From Burhinus oedicnemus (lineage: Eukaryota; Chordata; Aves; Charadriiformes; Burhinidae): a stretch of 64,000 nucleotides of DNA. Numbering within the stretch: the first letter of the stretch is position 1; the number at the start of each line of letters is the position of its first letter. Location of the stretch: assembly GCA_008921705.1 (NCBI GenBank), contig VFFE01007836.1, positions 3,058,360 through 3,122,359 of the forward strand, read 5' to 3'. Below, one piece after another: positions 29,872 through 40,599 of this stretch. The translations under genes were made by a program, and so were the position numbers. The notes below the pieces were generated by a model, which was given only the letters and a program-made list of their open reading frames with translations, did not search any database and was not told where the DNA came from.

Positions 29872-29950
29872 GTGAGTTGGGAGTTGGACTAGGTGATCTC
29901 TAGAAGTCCCTTCCAACTCTAAAAATTCCGTGATTCTGTGATTCCGTGAG
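29872..29950 (+). mobile_element. CR1: CR1 LINE fragment, 3' tail only
   Basis: About 80 bases match the CR1 3' end: GGAGTTGGACTAGGTGATCT, then AGAAGTCCCTTCCAACTC, then TGATTCTGTGATTCCGTGA. This is the same tail as the large element at 39.3 kb, with scattered differences. The rest of the element is absent, as is usual for severely 5'-truncated CR1 copies. Confidence 0.88.
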
Positions 29951-31210
29951 AGGTCCCTCTGGTACTGGATTTCTCCATTGGGAAATATACTTGCTTGTAA
30001 TCAAAAACATTTTTATAATCAAAGATAATGTCACATAAATTCATAAAAGTATGTGTAATGAGACAGGATAATGGTTTGGATAAGTGAACTTTTCTGACCC
30101 AAATTTATTACTAAAAGTATTTTGAACTTCTGTTGTTTTGTACCCTTTCATCTTTCCAGACCTTTCCACATTTCTGTTAGTCATTAAGATATCAAAAATA
30201 TGCATCTGATGGCCATGAAGAGCCCTCTTCACAACAGAGGCAAGGTACATCCAAGCAGATTAAATATGGTAGTTTGCATGTGTGCATGGTATCATCTTCC
30301 AGTTCAACTTGAATCCAGAGCAGAAAGAGCTCTGTTTGCACAGCAAGCCAGATGAGTTATAGAAGATACTTCCCATGCAAATTCTTGCAGCTTGTCACCC
30401 TGTTGACACACTGGCTGCATGTCAGCATCGATACCTGTTTATACGTACAACCCACATATCCTCATTTCCAGGAAGGGAGATCTGAGTACATTTCTGCACT
30501 TTTCCCAGGCCTGCAGAAGCATTATAAGCAACTTATGCAAAACTTAGATGAATCATGACAGAAACCATCTTCATGTAAATATATTTTGATTATTCTTTCA
30601 GTAGCTTTGACTTGGCCATCTTACTACACTCCAGTCCTACCTTCCTCAAATTGCAGTTTTGGTATAGTGGGGTTTTTTCCAAAATAATTAAGGTAACAAA
30701 CTCATACCTTCCACTTCTTACTCTTAATCTACTACTTCTGATTCCTTTGTTTCCCTGTTTTTTATGCCATGTCTGGGTTTCCACTGCCTGTTCTTCCAGC
30801 CTGCTATATCTCCTTGTTTGGAACCATGCTGATTTTTCTCATGGCAATGCTTCTTTGATGTGTACAGTGGAAGTTAATGAGCTCTCCCAGTACATACTGG
30901 TCTTCTGTGAAATCTCTGTAGAGTACAAGGAAGCTGGTTTTACTTAAAAGTCCAGCCACATGTAGAGTGGTGATCTTCTGAAGACGTAAAACAAATGTTA
31001 TGTATATGTCTTCTTTTTTTTCCATTCGTAACCTTGGAAACTGTTATAAAGCATTATCTTTTGAAAATGACATTTCTGCGCAAGCAGTTCTGTACAGTAT
31101 TTTCTTCTCTGTCACTATCTGAGGCTGACAGAATACATACCTCTATTCCATGCCAAAGGAATTGAAGTGTTTTTCCTTCTAGAAAAGGCTTTTTTCTTTG
31201 ATTTCACCAT
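29951..31210. other. No recognisable feature
   Basis: This is the unique-looking AT-rich sequence between the CR1 tail and the ~75-bp tandem array. Overlapping open frames of up to 111 codons around 30612-30947 lack any domain. Confidence 0.55.
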
Positions 31211-31575
31211 GATCTTCCTTATCTTCTTCTAGCTGTTGTTTTTTCTGGCTTACTTTGGTATAACTGCTACTTTTCATTGTCTGAAATGTTTTACTGGTTA
31301 ACTTCCCTCAGTTCCTGTTTCCCTGCCTTATTCTTGTTTTACTCCTGTTTTGTTGTTATGTTTCCTGCTGCTTAGGTTTTCTAGCAGTTGCTTTTCTGGC
31401 TGATTTTTGTCTCACTGCTATTTGTGATTTCTGTTAAAAGTCTCCTACTGTTTAACTTTCTCAAGCGGTTGTTTCTGGGTTTATTTTTTCCACTACTTGA
31501 ATTTGCTGTTAAAAGTCCCCTGCTGTTTATCTTCTTCTAAGTGTTGCTTCTATAGACCATTCTCTTCTCCCAGGC
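31211..31575. repeat. Degenerate tandem array, about five units of ~75 bp
   Basis: Five consecutive units can be laid out at 31211-31288, 31289-31360, 31361-31440, 31441-31515 and 31516-31575. Shared elements in order are a CTGCTGTTTAACTT-like start, a CTAGCAGTTGCTT-like block, a T-rich middle with CTGGCTTATTTTTG, CACTGCTATTTG and the closing CTGTTAAAAG. The last three units are most alike: two end CTGTTAAAAGTC, followed by TCCTACTGTTTA and CCCTGCTGTTTA. The strand is pyrimidine-rich. No known family is recognised. Confidence 0.72.
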
Positions 31576-32094
31576 ATTTAATACATTCAGTCTCTGGACC
31601 AAATTCAGGGATGAATTCGAAGGGCTTCTGTATAGCGAGGTTGATCTGAGCGTGAAGGAGAGAGAGATCTGGTACAACCCTTAAGTGTTTTCTAGCAAGT
31701 ATATTTTAAAATAGAATACAAATGTCTTCAAATTGCAGTTCCCTGCAATGGAAAATGCCCTTTCTTGGGCTTTTAGGTTGAGTCTAGAAAAGAATTTTCC
31801 ATTGATAGGCTTTTCCTTCTTAATAAAGTAGCATGTTTATTCTCTGTAAAATATCTCAGAAAGATGTGAGTTTTCAAGATAGCAATCCCAAGCTTTCAGA
31901 ATTTCAAATCACAACTGATGTTTTATTTCTGAGATTTAAAATCATTTTGAACTTTCACTGATACTTAACAGAAGAACACTCATGCAGGGTCAAATATGCA
32001 CTCTTCGTTTTACTGGAGTATTGGAGAGAGACAGAGTCAGACTTTCTTAACAATTCTTCCTGGTGCTGTTCCATCTTTGGTAACTTACTCACTT
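31576..32094. other. No recognisable feature
   Basis: This is the unique-looking spacer between the tandem array and the tRNA-like relic. Confidence 0.5.
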
Positions 32095-32225
32095 GGCCAA
32101 AGACAGCAGCAGTATTCAACAGCCAATATTCAAAGCACTCACTTGGAAAGAGGAAGTCAGTAGTTCAAGTCTGTGCTCCAATAAACATTTAATTATTGAT
32201 ATGAAGTGGAACAGTTCCAGCTGGA
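32095..32225 (+). repeat. Decayed tRNA-related interspersed repeat (candidate)
   Basis: CAAAGCACTCACTTGG followed by AGTAGTTCAAGTCTGTGCTCC resembles, in order, a tRNA-like box A region and a box B (GGTTCAAGTCC). It is followed by AATTATTGATATGAAGTGGAACAG. The segment is similar to the one at 37579-37650 (CAAAGCAGTCACCTG ... TCTGGAACACTT). Old repeats with this 'GAGCACTCACCTGGG...GGTTCAAGTCC' pattern are familiar in reptile and bird genomes, but I cannot name the family. Confidence 0.4.
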
Positions 32226-35200
32226 AATGCTGAGAAATATTCATCTCAGAATACCTTGTAACCTACTATATTGTGAAGTACAGCTGGTAATTCACCTGGA
32301 GTTTCCACATCTGAAGCGATTAACAATTTAGTTATTCTGAATTGGGCCTCATTGCTGTCATTTATTTTGAAAAATATTTCAGAAGGTTCTGATTTAATCC
32401 CAGTGGGTAATGGGGCATGAAAAATAACCAAATTTTCATATAATATTTCATACTCACTCCAGTTGCCTTCATTACAGATTCTAGTCTCTTCTTGACCTAG
32501 CTGGCTTACAGTTAGCTTGTGATGTGGCTTGTAGGATACTAATTTCTCAATGAATAGTTGACTAGTTTGATACTCTACTAAATTAAAAACCAGTTGAAAC
32601 TTTTTATATTCCAAGGACTTTTATGAATCTTTAATGAAAGGAAATGCTTTATATCACAGCTAGCATTTATATTTCTTGCATCTTTCCAGTGTGAATGACA
32701 CTCCCTTGCCTAGCACATTATGAAATATTTATTCTAAGAAAGATTCCAAAACTTATTTGGATTACAGTTACATGCACCATAAAGTAGTTGCAGCAGCTGC
32801 TAAACACTTCTGGAAATCTTTAACATAACTGTATGATTATAATAATATAAAAGTTATTGAATGCTTTTAAAAGTAATACAATGAAAGTATATACTATTCT
32901 CCTTATATGCACTTTTCATTATTAATATATTCTCCCTGCAGCCCGGAAATCATTTGTTATCATCACTAGAACTTCACCAAAATCATAATTTAAAATTTTG
33001 CTGGAAGCTTACAGACTTCAGCAAAATGTTGCAAGATTATCATATTCATTCATATGGACTTTTTTAGGTCATTCCCGTCTTGTTTACTATGACTGTTTAA
33101 GTACAACACACTGAACTAAGTGAAATAGTGCCTAATATTCGGTTTCTGTGCAATACCAGACACCTTCTCAATTTTAAGGTGTGCTAGCAAATTAGAACTC
33201 TTGTCACCCCCATCCTGCCCCAGTTTATTGTACCGATCTGCAGAATCAATCTACGTGAAAATCCGATGTCGACCTTTGCCTTTTTTATAATTGCAGAATA
33301 TTTTATAACATTTAATGGAGACATTAAACATCCTAATGTCCCAAGAGGTACCTGGCTGTAAACTCACAGTTTAGGCATGTTAAAAAGGATTTTAAAAATA
33401 GATAACTAATTAACAGATGTTATTTGTTGCCCCAGATTTCCTTGAAGAAACTCACACAAAGGGAAGTGGGAAGGGGAAGTGATATAAGGAAAGAAGGTTC
33501 TGTACTTCTCATATAGTTGTATTACCTTACTGATAGCATACTAGCAACAAGATCTTTGATAAGCTGAGTAAGGAGTGCAAAGTTGAGAGCAGATGCTGAA
33601 TGTGTTTATACTTACATTTTGGTATTCCATGATGTGGAGAGATCCAAAATGTTGTTTTGTTTGGGAAGATAGGGAGGATAAGAGAGAAAGAAGAGAAAGA
33701 TAATCTAGTTGCAGGAGGGATTATAGTAGAAAACAACAAAAGGAAATATAGGAAAACCAAAGCAGCTTTTATATTACTGTGCCTTTATGCTCATGTCCAA
33801 ATGACTTCTTGCATTATCACTTTTTCTTCAAAAAAAACCCTGTATTTTAAATACACATAATAAAAGCTCTTTCCTGTTGGGGAAGGCAGTATAAGACAGA
33901 CCAATATACCCTTGGATTCTTCCAATTCCCTAATATAAAGTGGTCAAACGTTACAAGCATTTTCCTGTGTCTGGTATATTTCCAAAAAACAGGGTGAAGA
34001 AGGTTTAACATGCATGTATTCTAGAGTCATGTTAATTTCTTCAAGAATCTTTGTCAGGATCTGGACTGGATTGGTCACAGTGGTTAACAGGGTTGTGGAT
34101 CCCTGGCTCCATTTAGGGAGATTCAGTCTCCTGAACTTTCATAATTAAAAAATAAATCTAAAATCTTTTTCCTTAGGTTTTCCTAGATTGAGGCATATGC
34201 AAGTAAATCAGCTTTTTGATCAAGATAGACCTGAGAATAATGATCTCTGGCACAACTAGTTCTTATCTGTTGCTCAGGAGCCCTCCTTGCAAACTGGGGT
34301 TTTTTTAAAAAAAGTTACTCTTTAACATGCAGAAGAGAGAAGCAGAGAAAAACGTTGTCCTAGCAAACCTCTCCTTTTTCCAACGTACTGTATGTTGGTT
34401 TGAGTCTGATCCTGCTAAAGTGGATTTTCAGTGTCTGAGAGAAAGTCCATTGTGTCAGGGTTCTGTGGATTCTTTTGATCAATCATTAACCTGATCAGTT
34501 ATTCCCATTTAAAGTCTGTTTGTTTAGTTTCTTAATTCCACTCAGTGACTCCCTGCCTTTAAGTTTGTAAAGATACAACCTGCTTTCCCTATAGGGAAAG
34601 TTATATTTAATTAATCTTTTGTCCCTAAGGTTTTTCTCAGTTTTGTTGGCATAGCATTCATTTGATCTCCAAAAGAAATGACATTCTGAGCCAGACATTT
34701 CTGAAAGACCAGTAGTAAAATGAGGAGTTTCATAACAGAAGCAATAGCTTGGATAGCATCATCATCACAGCTGACCAGAAGCAGCTCTTTTTTTTAAATT
34801 ATTTTTCAATTTTTTTAATTTCTCCCCAGTTTTTCTCCAAATTCCCTGACCTTCATTTCTTTTTCAAAATGGAAAATTGGGGTGGTATTTGGGTAGTGAG
34901 GAGAAGAAGGAGAGGTATTCAGAACAACTATTTTATTATTTTTAATCAGATTTTTTTCAACAATGTCAGCTTTGTCTTTTTTTTTTAATTTTATTTTTTT
35001 TTTCCTTAGGGAAAAGGGGGTTTCAAATAAAAAATGCCAGCTCACACTATGAACACTGCTAACATGCCTGTCCTGTGAAGCAAAACTATATTTAAGACAT
35101 CTTGAGCCAGTTGCACCTTGTAGAAGGAGAAAGGGAACTGATTTCTCAGTAGCTTATAATTTACTAATGCAAGAATATAAGAACTCATTGGCTTCAAAAT

Positions 35201-35909
35201 TCAGGCCTGCCTTCTGAGATACTTACCTTCCAATTTCAGCAATGTATGCCTGAGGCATTCACAAAGCCTATTTGCATAATCAATGTGGCACTGGATCCAA
35301 CCTATAAAAGAGAGGTTTTTACTCACTTGCAACTAACAGCAGAAATGAATCTACACTTCCAAAGATGAATTCTTTAGCTGTCAAGATTTTAGACAGCATC
35401 ACAAACAAAATGTGTATATATTTTCTTGATAAAGGCACAACCACACATACTGATACAGTTATGGCTTGAAAGCGTATTCTTAACTATTGAAAAGGTCTTT
35501 GAATGAGAAAATTGTGAAGCTTTCAGTTTTAATAATGCCCTAGTAAAGAATGAAGAAAGGAACTAAAATCACTCAAAAAACTCATTTCTTATAGCTCTAA
35601 GTGTCAAGGGCATTCATTGTGTTCTTGATAACCACAAACATTGACATCACTGGTGTTCCAGATCAACAGCAGTATATTTACTTTCTATGCTATTTCCTGT
35701 GGTATGAGTGAAAGCAGTATGAAAAGGTCGTATAAAGTAAGCTACCGCAGATGTTGACTATTTTTGTTGGTTTCAGAAAACTAGAAAAAATCCCTTTTTT
35801 AATTCCCATTGCTTCAAATGTTTTTATATTTCTGTACTAAGAAAAAAGGTTGGCCGAAGGAAATGAAGCTATAAGTTACAGGCAGAGGGGGTGAAATGAC
35901 ATTAAAAAA
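32226..35909. other. Mostly featureless; an unexplained open frame and a T-rich tract
   Basis: A 122-codon minus-strand frame at 32246-32614 begins at TTG, not ATG, and matches nothing that I recognise. The T-rich region at 34.8-35.0 kb is listed separately. The rest is unique-looking. Confidence 0.5.
34784..35009. repeat. T-rich low-complexity region
   Basis: Long T runs at both ends (from 34789 and from 34976) enclose a short purine-rich insert around 34868-34918 with GGAAAATTGGGGTGG and GAGGAGAAGAAGGAGAGG. The open frames on both strands here arise from base composition. Confidence 0.6.
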
Positions 35910-35990
35910 GTAAAGGACCCAACTCCTATGGACTTCAAATAGTAACTGAGTACTCAGTTGCCCTTACTTCCTTTGAAAATCTCTCGCTTC
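35910..35990. repeat. Possible ancient interspersed repeat fragment
   Basis: CCAACTCCTATGGACTTCAA, then ACTGAGTACTCAGTTGCCC and CTTTGAAAATCTC resemble a widespread old amniote repeat with the theme 'actcccattgacttcaatggga...tttgaaaatct'. Only about 80 bases are recognisable, so the call is tentative. Confidence 0.3.
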
Positions 35991-37409
35991 AGTTGCTCTA
36001 ATATTTCCTCAGTTTTAATGAGTAAGAAAGAATGGGAATGTCATCGTCTTGAAAAGAAGGACAAGTTAGAATGGGTTCAGAAGGAAACTGAAAACTAATG
36101 GGCTGGGGCTTAAAAGTTGTCTTAAGAGGGGCAATATTGAAACAGTCTAAATTTATCTGCTAGGTCCAAAAATGCTTATTGTTGATAACTTCAGAATTCC
36201 TTATTCCTAGTTATCTAGATTTGTTTAGCATTTTTAGTCTGGTCCTGAATCTTCCTGATACCTTTTGACAACTTCAGGTAATTAGCAGCAAAAAGAACCA
36301 GGTTTGAATTTAAAGAAACACCTTATAAACACCATTGTGAGCCCTGACCTTGAAACCTGAGATTTTCTGGTGCTCAGCAGGGTAGTTTTCCCCACTCAAA
36401 ACTTGAATTAATTTCCACAATAGAAAAATAAATATTGTTTTATTTTCTTTTAATTTAAAAAAGATAATCCAAGAAGGCAGATCATCAGGAATAACTTGAA
36501 AGTACAACTGCATTTCACAGTCCACTTCAGTGAAGTTAGCTGAGCAGCTACTAGGCCACCTGGTTGCTTCTCACCCATCTGCAGCAACAACTTACTCACA
36601 GCATGGGATTGTCAAGTCTTGAGGTCCTGTCACCTTTCCTGCTGGGTGGCAAGGCACAATTCAAACTGACACTGCTCTTGTAAGATCAGCTGCTTCCTCA
36701 TTTCACTAATCATTCATTGCTCTGCTTCATTAGAGCACTTTTGCTGAAGTTTTTGTCATTTCAGCTTCTATGATTAGTTCATGCTGAAAACACAGTTGCA
36801 AGACCCTTAAACTATTTCTTCAGCCCTCCATGTCATAGAATACTCTTAAAGTAATCTTTCCATTTTGTTTTCTAGGTTGTAACTTTTGCACTGTGAGGTT
36901 GAGATTCTTGGATTCACCAATTCAGCCTAGGTGTAGACTTACTAATACAATTTTCTAATCTGTTTTTGATACCCCTCTTGCCCTCAGTTGAAATCCTTCC
37001 CAAACACAATCAGTTAACAATGCAAAGCCAAGCAGGAGGAACACACAAGTTCCAAGTTTTTGAAGGGGGTTAATCCAAACTTATCTTACGAAGAGCAAGC
37101 AACTGTAAAGAGTCCAACAGAAGCAGTGGTTCCTCAAATCATCTTCTGGTGATTTTCATCACAAATTATAAGAACTATTGGGGCCACTTACTAGCAGATA
37201 TGAGTGGTTACAGGTCTTACAAAACCTAAGTTCTACATTCTGTGAAGTCTGAGCAATTCAAGCACATCTCTCAGTTTTAGAAGAGAAGCATAACTACTAG
37301 CCAGCAATAGATCGACTATGACTGGAGACACCTCCAAGCTCCCTTCTTAAAACTAAGGCACTCTGTAACTGAGCATGGAATGTTGCACCACCTGGGGAAG
37401 AAATATAAG
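35991..37409. other. No clear feature; possibly old repeat debris
   Basis: The stretch lies between two probable old repeat fragments and may itself be decayed repeat, but I cannot tie it to a family. Confidence 0.45.
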
Positions 37410-37900
37410 CCAAATTCTATAATCTAACAGTTAAGCTATTCAGCTGGAAAAAGACCAAGGCTTTGTTTCCAGTTCAGTGGACTACTTATTCATCTTCCAT
37501 TAGATAGATATTTAATATTAAATCCAAACAAACCAGACAGTAGAAGCCAGCTCCCATCTCTTCCATAAGGTCAAGTAGCAAAGCAGTCACCTGACATGAG
37601 AGACCCTGTTCCAATGGATATTCATTAACACTATCTGGAACACTTTTTGCAGTAGAATTGCAGTGTTAGCTGCGTACCTAATCTGAAATAATTTCCTGGG
37701 AGGTGCGAGACCTGGATTTCTATCTATCCAGATCATATAGACTGAGCATTGGAAAGGCAGCTATCAACATTTCAAGTCAGATTTCCAAGATCTGAACTAG
37801 CAGAGGGGCTTTTCCCTTGGAGATGAGGAGGAGAATGATTTAAACATTCAGCTTCAGAAGAGCTAAATGCTCCTGAGCAGTCAGGTGTCTTACTGGTTTT
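37410..37900 (+). repeat. Decayed tRNA-related repeat, several units (candidate)
   Basis: Three loosely related units can be seen. Near 37420-37540: TAACAGTTAAGCTATTCAGC ... TTTCCAGTTCAGTGG. At 37579-37650: CAAAGCAGTCACCTGACATG ... ACCCTGTTCCAAT. Near 37660-37740: TTTCCTGGGAGGTGCGAGACC. Each follows the box A-like / box B-like order seen at 32131. The downstream part to about 37900 may belong to the same old element. The boundaries and family are uncertain. Confidence 0.35.
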
Positions 37901-38740
37901 CAGATTAGTTTGGCTTTCTAGCTTCTAAAGCCTGTTTATAGATACTTTCTCTCTTCATATATTTTTTTGAGCCTGCCTCTGGGTCTGATTATCAGGAAAG
38001 TGACATAAAGCATAGGAATTCCTATATGAAGTTCCTCAGGGTATTCAGTACCTGTATATCTGGCCCTAATATGAGTCTGCAAGATCTGCAGGGATCTTTC
38101 TGAATTAATATAAGATGTTAGATAAGCTGTGGGCTGTCTTGTTTTCTTCTTGTGATTATAAAAGCTTCCCTCAAGTAGAGAGGCAGTGGTAGCTGAAGTT
38201 TTATTTTAGAGAGGCAGCTGCTAGGAGCACTTCTGTCAAGAACTTTTTCTTGAGGCATATTGCTTCACCACGGGCTTTCTCAAAACAAACTTTTTTCTGG
38301 CTATATTGTGACTTGTATAGATTCTGTCTATGGAGATGCTTTTCAGTGGCTTTGTAAATTATTATTATATTAAGTGGATGGGTTGTGAGTAGACGGTTTA
38401 CCTTGGAAGGAAGGCAGCAGGTGTGCCTGTAAAGGCTATAGTGGTGGGCAATTATAATTTTAGGCTGACCGTCTGCCATAGTGTAGCATCTCTAGAAAAA
38501 TAAAGGCTGCTTTTAAAAATATAAACATCTGTTTTCTGAATATCTCTATGTATTACACATATCCAAACTTAAAGCATTTTTTCTGAAGGATATCTCTATA
38601 TGGAGACCCAGAGTGCTTCCTTCTATATAGGTTACAACTAGTCTTATGACAATGAAAATTAAGACGGTGTAGATAATCCCTACCAGAGTAAAATTTCTAT
38701 TCACCAGAGTGACTCTATAGCAATACCATCCACAGTTTCA
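37901..38740. other. No recognisable feature
   Basis: This is AT-rich sequence up to the first LTR. A 92-codon minus-strand frame near 38201-38479 has no recognisable content. Confidence 0.55.
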
Positions 38741-38745
38741 CACCT
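38741..38745. repeat. Target-site duplication, left copy (CACCT), first solo LTR
   Basis: CACCT lies directly before the TGTCCTGG start of the LTR and recurs exactly at 42817-42821, directly after the LTR's terminal GTGACA. A 5-bp duplication around a TG...CA element is what retroviral integrases of the ERVL type leave. The match across 4 kb shows that the LTR and the LINE inside it form one nested unit. Confidence 0.88.
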
Positions 38746-39077
38746 TGTCCTGGTTTGAGGTAAAACAGGACCAATTTTGTTCAGTAACTTTACTTTTTAG
38801 CTAGGCCTCTTCTAACTGCTGAAATTAACAGCATGTTGTGCAGAAAACTGTTCACTGTCAGAGTGATAAGACCCATGTTTTTAGTTGATGTCAAGGAATG
38901 GGATGCAGAGAGGCTCTTGCTTATCCTTATTGCTATAATAACCAAGGCCAGCCAACTTTGTTATTTGCCCTGTTGGAGGGTCAGAAGCAGAAAAGCATAG
39001 AAGTGTCACACCTGCAGGGAGGAGCGGACAGGACAGGTGACCAACAGGGTATTCCATCCCATCTTTCTCATGCTCAG

Positions 39078-39084
39078 TATAAAA
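39078..39084 (+). promoter_or_regulatory. TATA-like box of the first LTR (TATAAAA)
   Basis: TATAAAA sits about 333 bases into the LTR, preceded by CATGCTCAG and followed by GCTGAGGG. It is the likely U3 core promoter element. The equivalent position in the second LTR reads TACAAAA, so only this copy keeps a consensus TATA box. Activity cannot be judged from sequence. Confidence 0.55.
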
Positions 39085-39318
39085 GCTGAGGGATCAAAGT
39101 GTCAGGCCTCTTTATTCAATGGCCGGCATCCAAGGAGGACTCTGTCTGTTTGTCTGCCTTTGATCCTGATCCTGAATCCAGATCCAGAATCCAGTTCCCA
39201 TCCATCACTGAGTCCAGTCTGGGACTTCCCCAGTGCCTGCTGGTGACATGATTGTCATCCTGGGAGCTTGATACGGTTTTGTATCTATTTCATTATTTTC
39301 TTTTTATTATTTTTTCCC

Positions 39319-39328
39319 TTTTATTATT
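39319..39328. repeat. Target-site duplication of the CR1 insertion, left copy
   Basis: TTTTATTATT directly abuts the first CR1-like base (39329) and is repeated at 42663-42672, directly after the CR1 tail. An alternative pair, TATTTCATTA at 39286-39295 and 42675-42684, also exists, but it would leave T-rich bases on both sides that are not CR1. I prefer the abutting pair. The AT-rich composition makes chance similarity possible. Confidence 0.55.
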
Positions 39329-39664
39329 CAGGTAGGCAGTGATGAAGTAGGGAGGAGAAGTCCAAAGGCAATGAAGAGAGATTTTAGGGCCTTGAGATGA
39401 CTGGTCAAGGGATCGGGAGCACAAGTCATGTTCTCCTCTATCCCTCCAGTTCTGGGGAATAATGAGGGGGTAAACAGGAAGAGCCAGGAGATCAATGCTT
39501 GGCTCCGAGACTGGTGCTACCAGTGGGACTTTGGGTTCTTTGACCATGGCTTGATTTACAGGACACCAGGCCTGCTGGTAACAGATGGGAAGAGCCTATC
39601 TCACAGGGGGAAAAAGGTTCTAGGACAAAAGTTAGCAGAACTCATTGAGAGAGCTTTAAACTAG
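39329..39664 (+). pseudogene. CR1 ORF1 remnant (C-terminal esterase-like region), truncated and with a stop
   Basis: The frame opens at the 5' break of the element with residues QVGSDEVGRRSPK, runs into a TGA stop at 39398-39400, and continues to a TAG at 39662-39664 ending LAELIERALN. CR1-clade ORF1 proteins are nucleic-acid-binding proteins whose C-terminal part is often an SGNH-type esterase. VGSDEV resembles the 'GTND'-like block, and DGKSLSHRGK lies where the family usually has Asp-x-x-His. Here Ser replaces the expected catalytic His, although I judge this from memory of the family. The TGA sits where a CGA Arg codon is plausible, so CpG decay may explain it. The N-terminal half, including the nucleophile, is absent. 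The remnant cannot produce a working protein. Confidence 0.8.
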
Positions 39665-39732
39665 ATTCGAAGGGGGACAGGGATGTAACTGGGCTCGCTG
39701 GAGAGGCGGCTGGGTGTAGTAGCCCAGCACTT

Positions 39733-40599
39733 GTGGGGCAGCGTGCTAGTATTTTTGAGAATCGGAAGGCCTACCACCCCTCAACAGCAAAAGCTACATG
39801 TTCATCTGCCTCTCTGAAATGCTTATACACTAATGCACGCAGCATGGGGAACAAACAGGAAGAACTGGAGATCTGTGTGCGGTCGCAGGGCCATGATCTC
39901 ATCGCAGTTACTGAGACATGGTGGGGTAGCTCACACGGCTGGAACACTGTCATGGATGGTTATGTCCTCTTTAGGAAAGATAGGCCAGCAAGGCGAGGTG
40001 GTGGAGTTGCTCTTTATGTGAGAGAGCAACTGGAATGCATTGAGCTATCCCTGGGGGCGGATGAAGAGCGAGTCAAGAGCTTGTGGGTAAGGATTAAGGG
40101 GCAGGCTAACATGAGGGACACTGTTGTGGGGGTTTATTACAGGCCACCTGATCAGGATGCAGAAGTTGATGCCTTCTACAGGCAGCTGAGAGCCGCCTCA
40201 CAATCACAGGCCTTGGTTCTCATGGGGGACTTCAATCACCCTGATATCTGCTGGGAAGGCTACACAGCTAGGCATGTACAGTCCAGGAGGTTCCTCCAGT
40301 GTCTTGATGATAACTTTTTGACTCAGGTGGTGGAGGAGCCAACAAGGAGAGGTGTACTACTGGACCTAGTACTGACAAACAAAGAGGGACTGGTGGAAGA
40401 CATTAAGGTTGGGGGCAGCCTCAGCTGTAGTGATCATGAGAAGATCGAGTTCAGGATTATGTGTAGTAGGCACAAAATGACAAATAGGGTTGCTACCTTG
40501 GACTTCAGGAGGGCTAACTTTGATCTGTTCAAGAAACTGCTTGGAGAAATCCCATGGGTTAGCACTCTAGAGGGTAGGGGGCTCAAGAGAGCTGGTTGA
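39733..40599 (+). pseudogene. CR1 ORF2, apurinic-type endonuclease domain (frame 1 part)
   Basis: This is the N-terminal domain of the CR1 polyprotein, which nicks target DNA to prime reverse transcription. Over 288 codons it keeps the endonuclease/exonuclease/phosphatase signature: TNARSMGNKQEE (residues about 33-44), the metal-binding Glu in TETWW (Glu61), GDFNHPDICW with Asp166 and Asn168, and the C-terminal SDH (234-235 Asp-His). The open stretch begins at a GTG. The first ATG is at 39844, inside the domain, and the frame is open upstream as far as the ORF1 remnant, so the true start is uncertain. The frame ends at TGA 40597-40599 because of an apparent one-base loss in the G run at 40577-40581. 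In the next frame the expected continuation (QESWLIFK) reads on directly. Confidence 0.88.

Larger units (their letters stand above)
38746..39328 (+). mobile_element. Solo LTR of an ERVL-like endogenous retrovirus, 5' segment (interrupted by CR1)
   Basis: This segment begins TGTCCTGGTTTGAGG and aligns by eye along its length with the second LTR at 50154-50833. The LTR resumes at 42673 after the CR1 insertion and ends ...GTGACA at 42816, giving a TG...CA element of about 727 bp without the insert. A TATA-like box at 39078 and an ATTAAA hexamer at 42681 set the plus orientation. Compared with the second LTR it lacks about 11 bases near 39039, between two TGAC repeats, which suggests a short-repeat deletion. 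No gag, pol or env sequence adjoins it, so it is a solo LTR left by LTR-LTR recombination. The ERVL assignment rests on the terminal sequence and the 5-bp duplication. The short open frames inside it are not genes. Confidence 0.85.

Noticed and set aside
38898..39246. Open frames of 60-70 codons inside the first LTR
   Set aside because: They lie within LTR U3/R sequence, have no domains, and the similar frames in the second LTR differ by indels.
39771..39953. Antisense open frames across the CR1 body (also 41102-42254)
   Set aside because: They mirror the well-conserved sense CR1 coding sequence and have no independent support.
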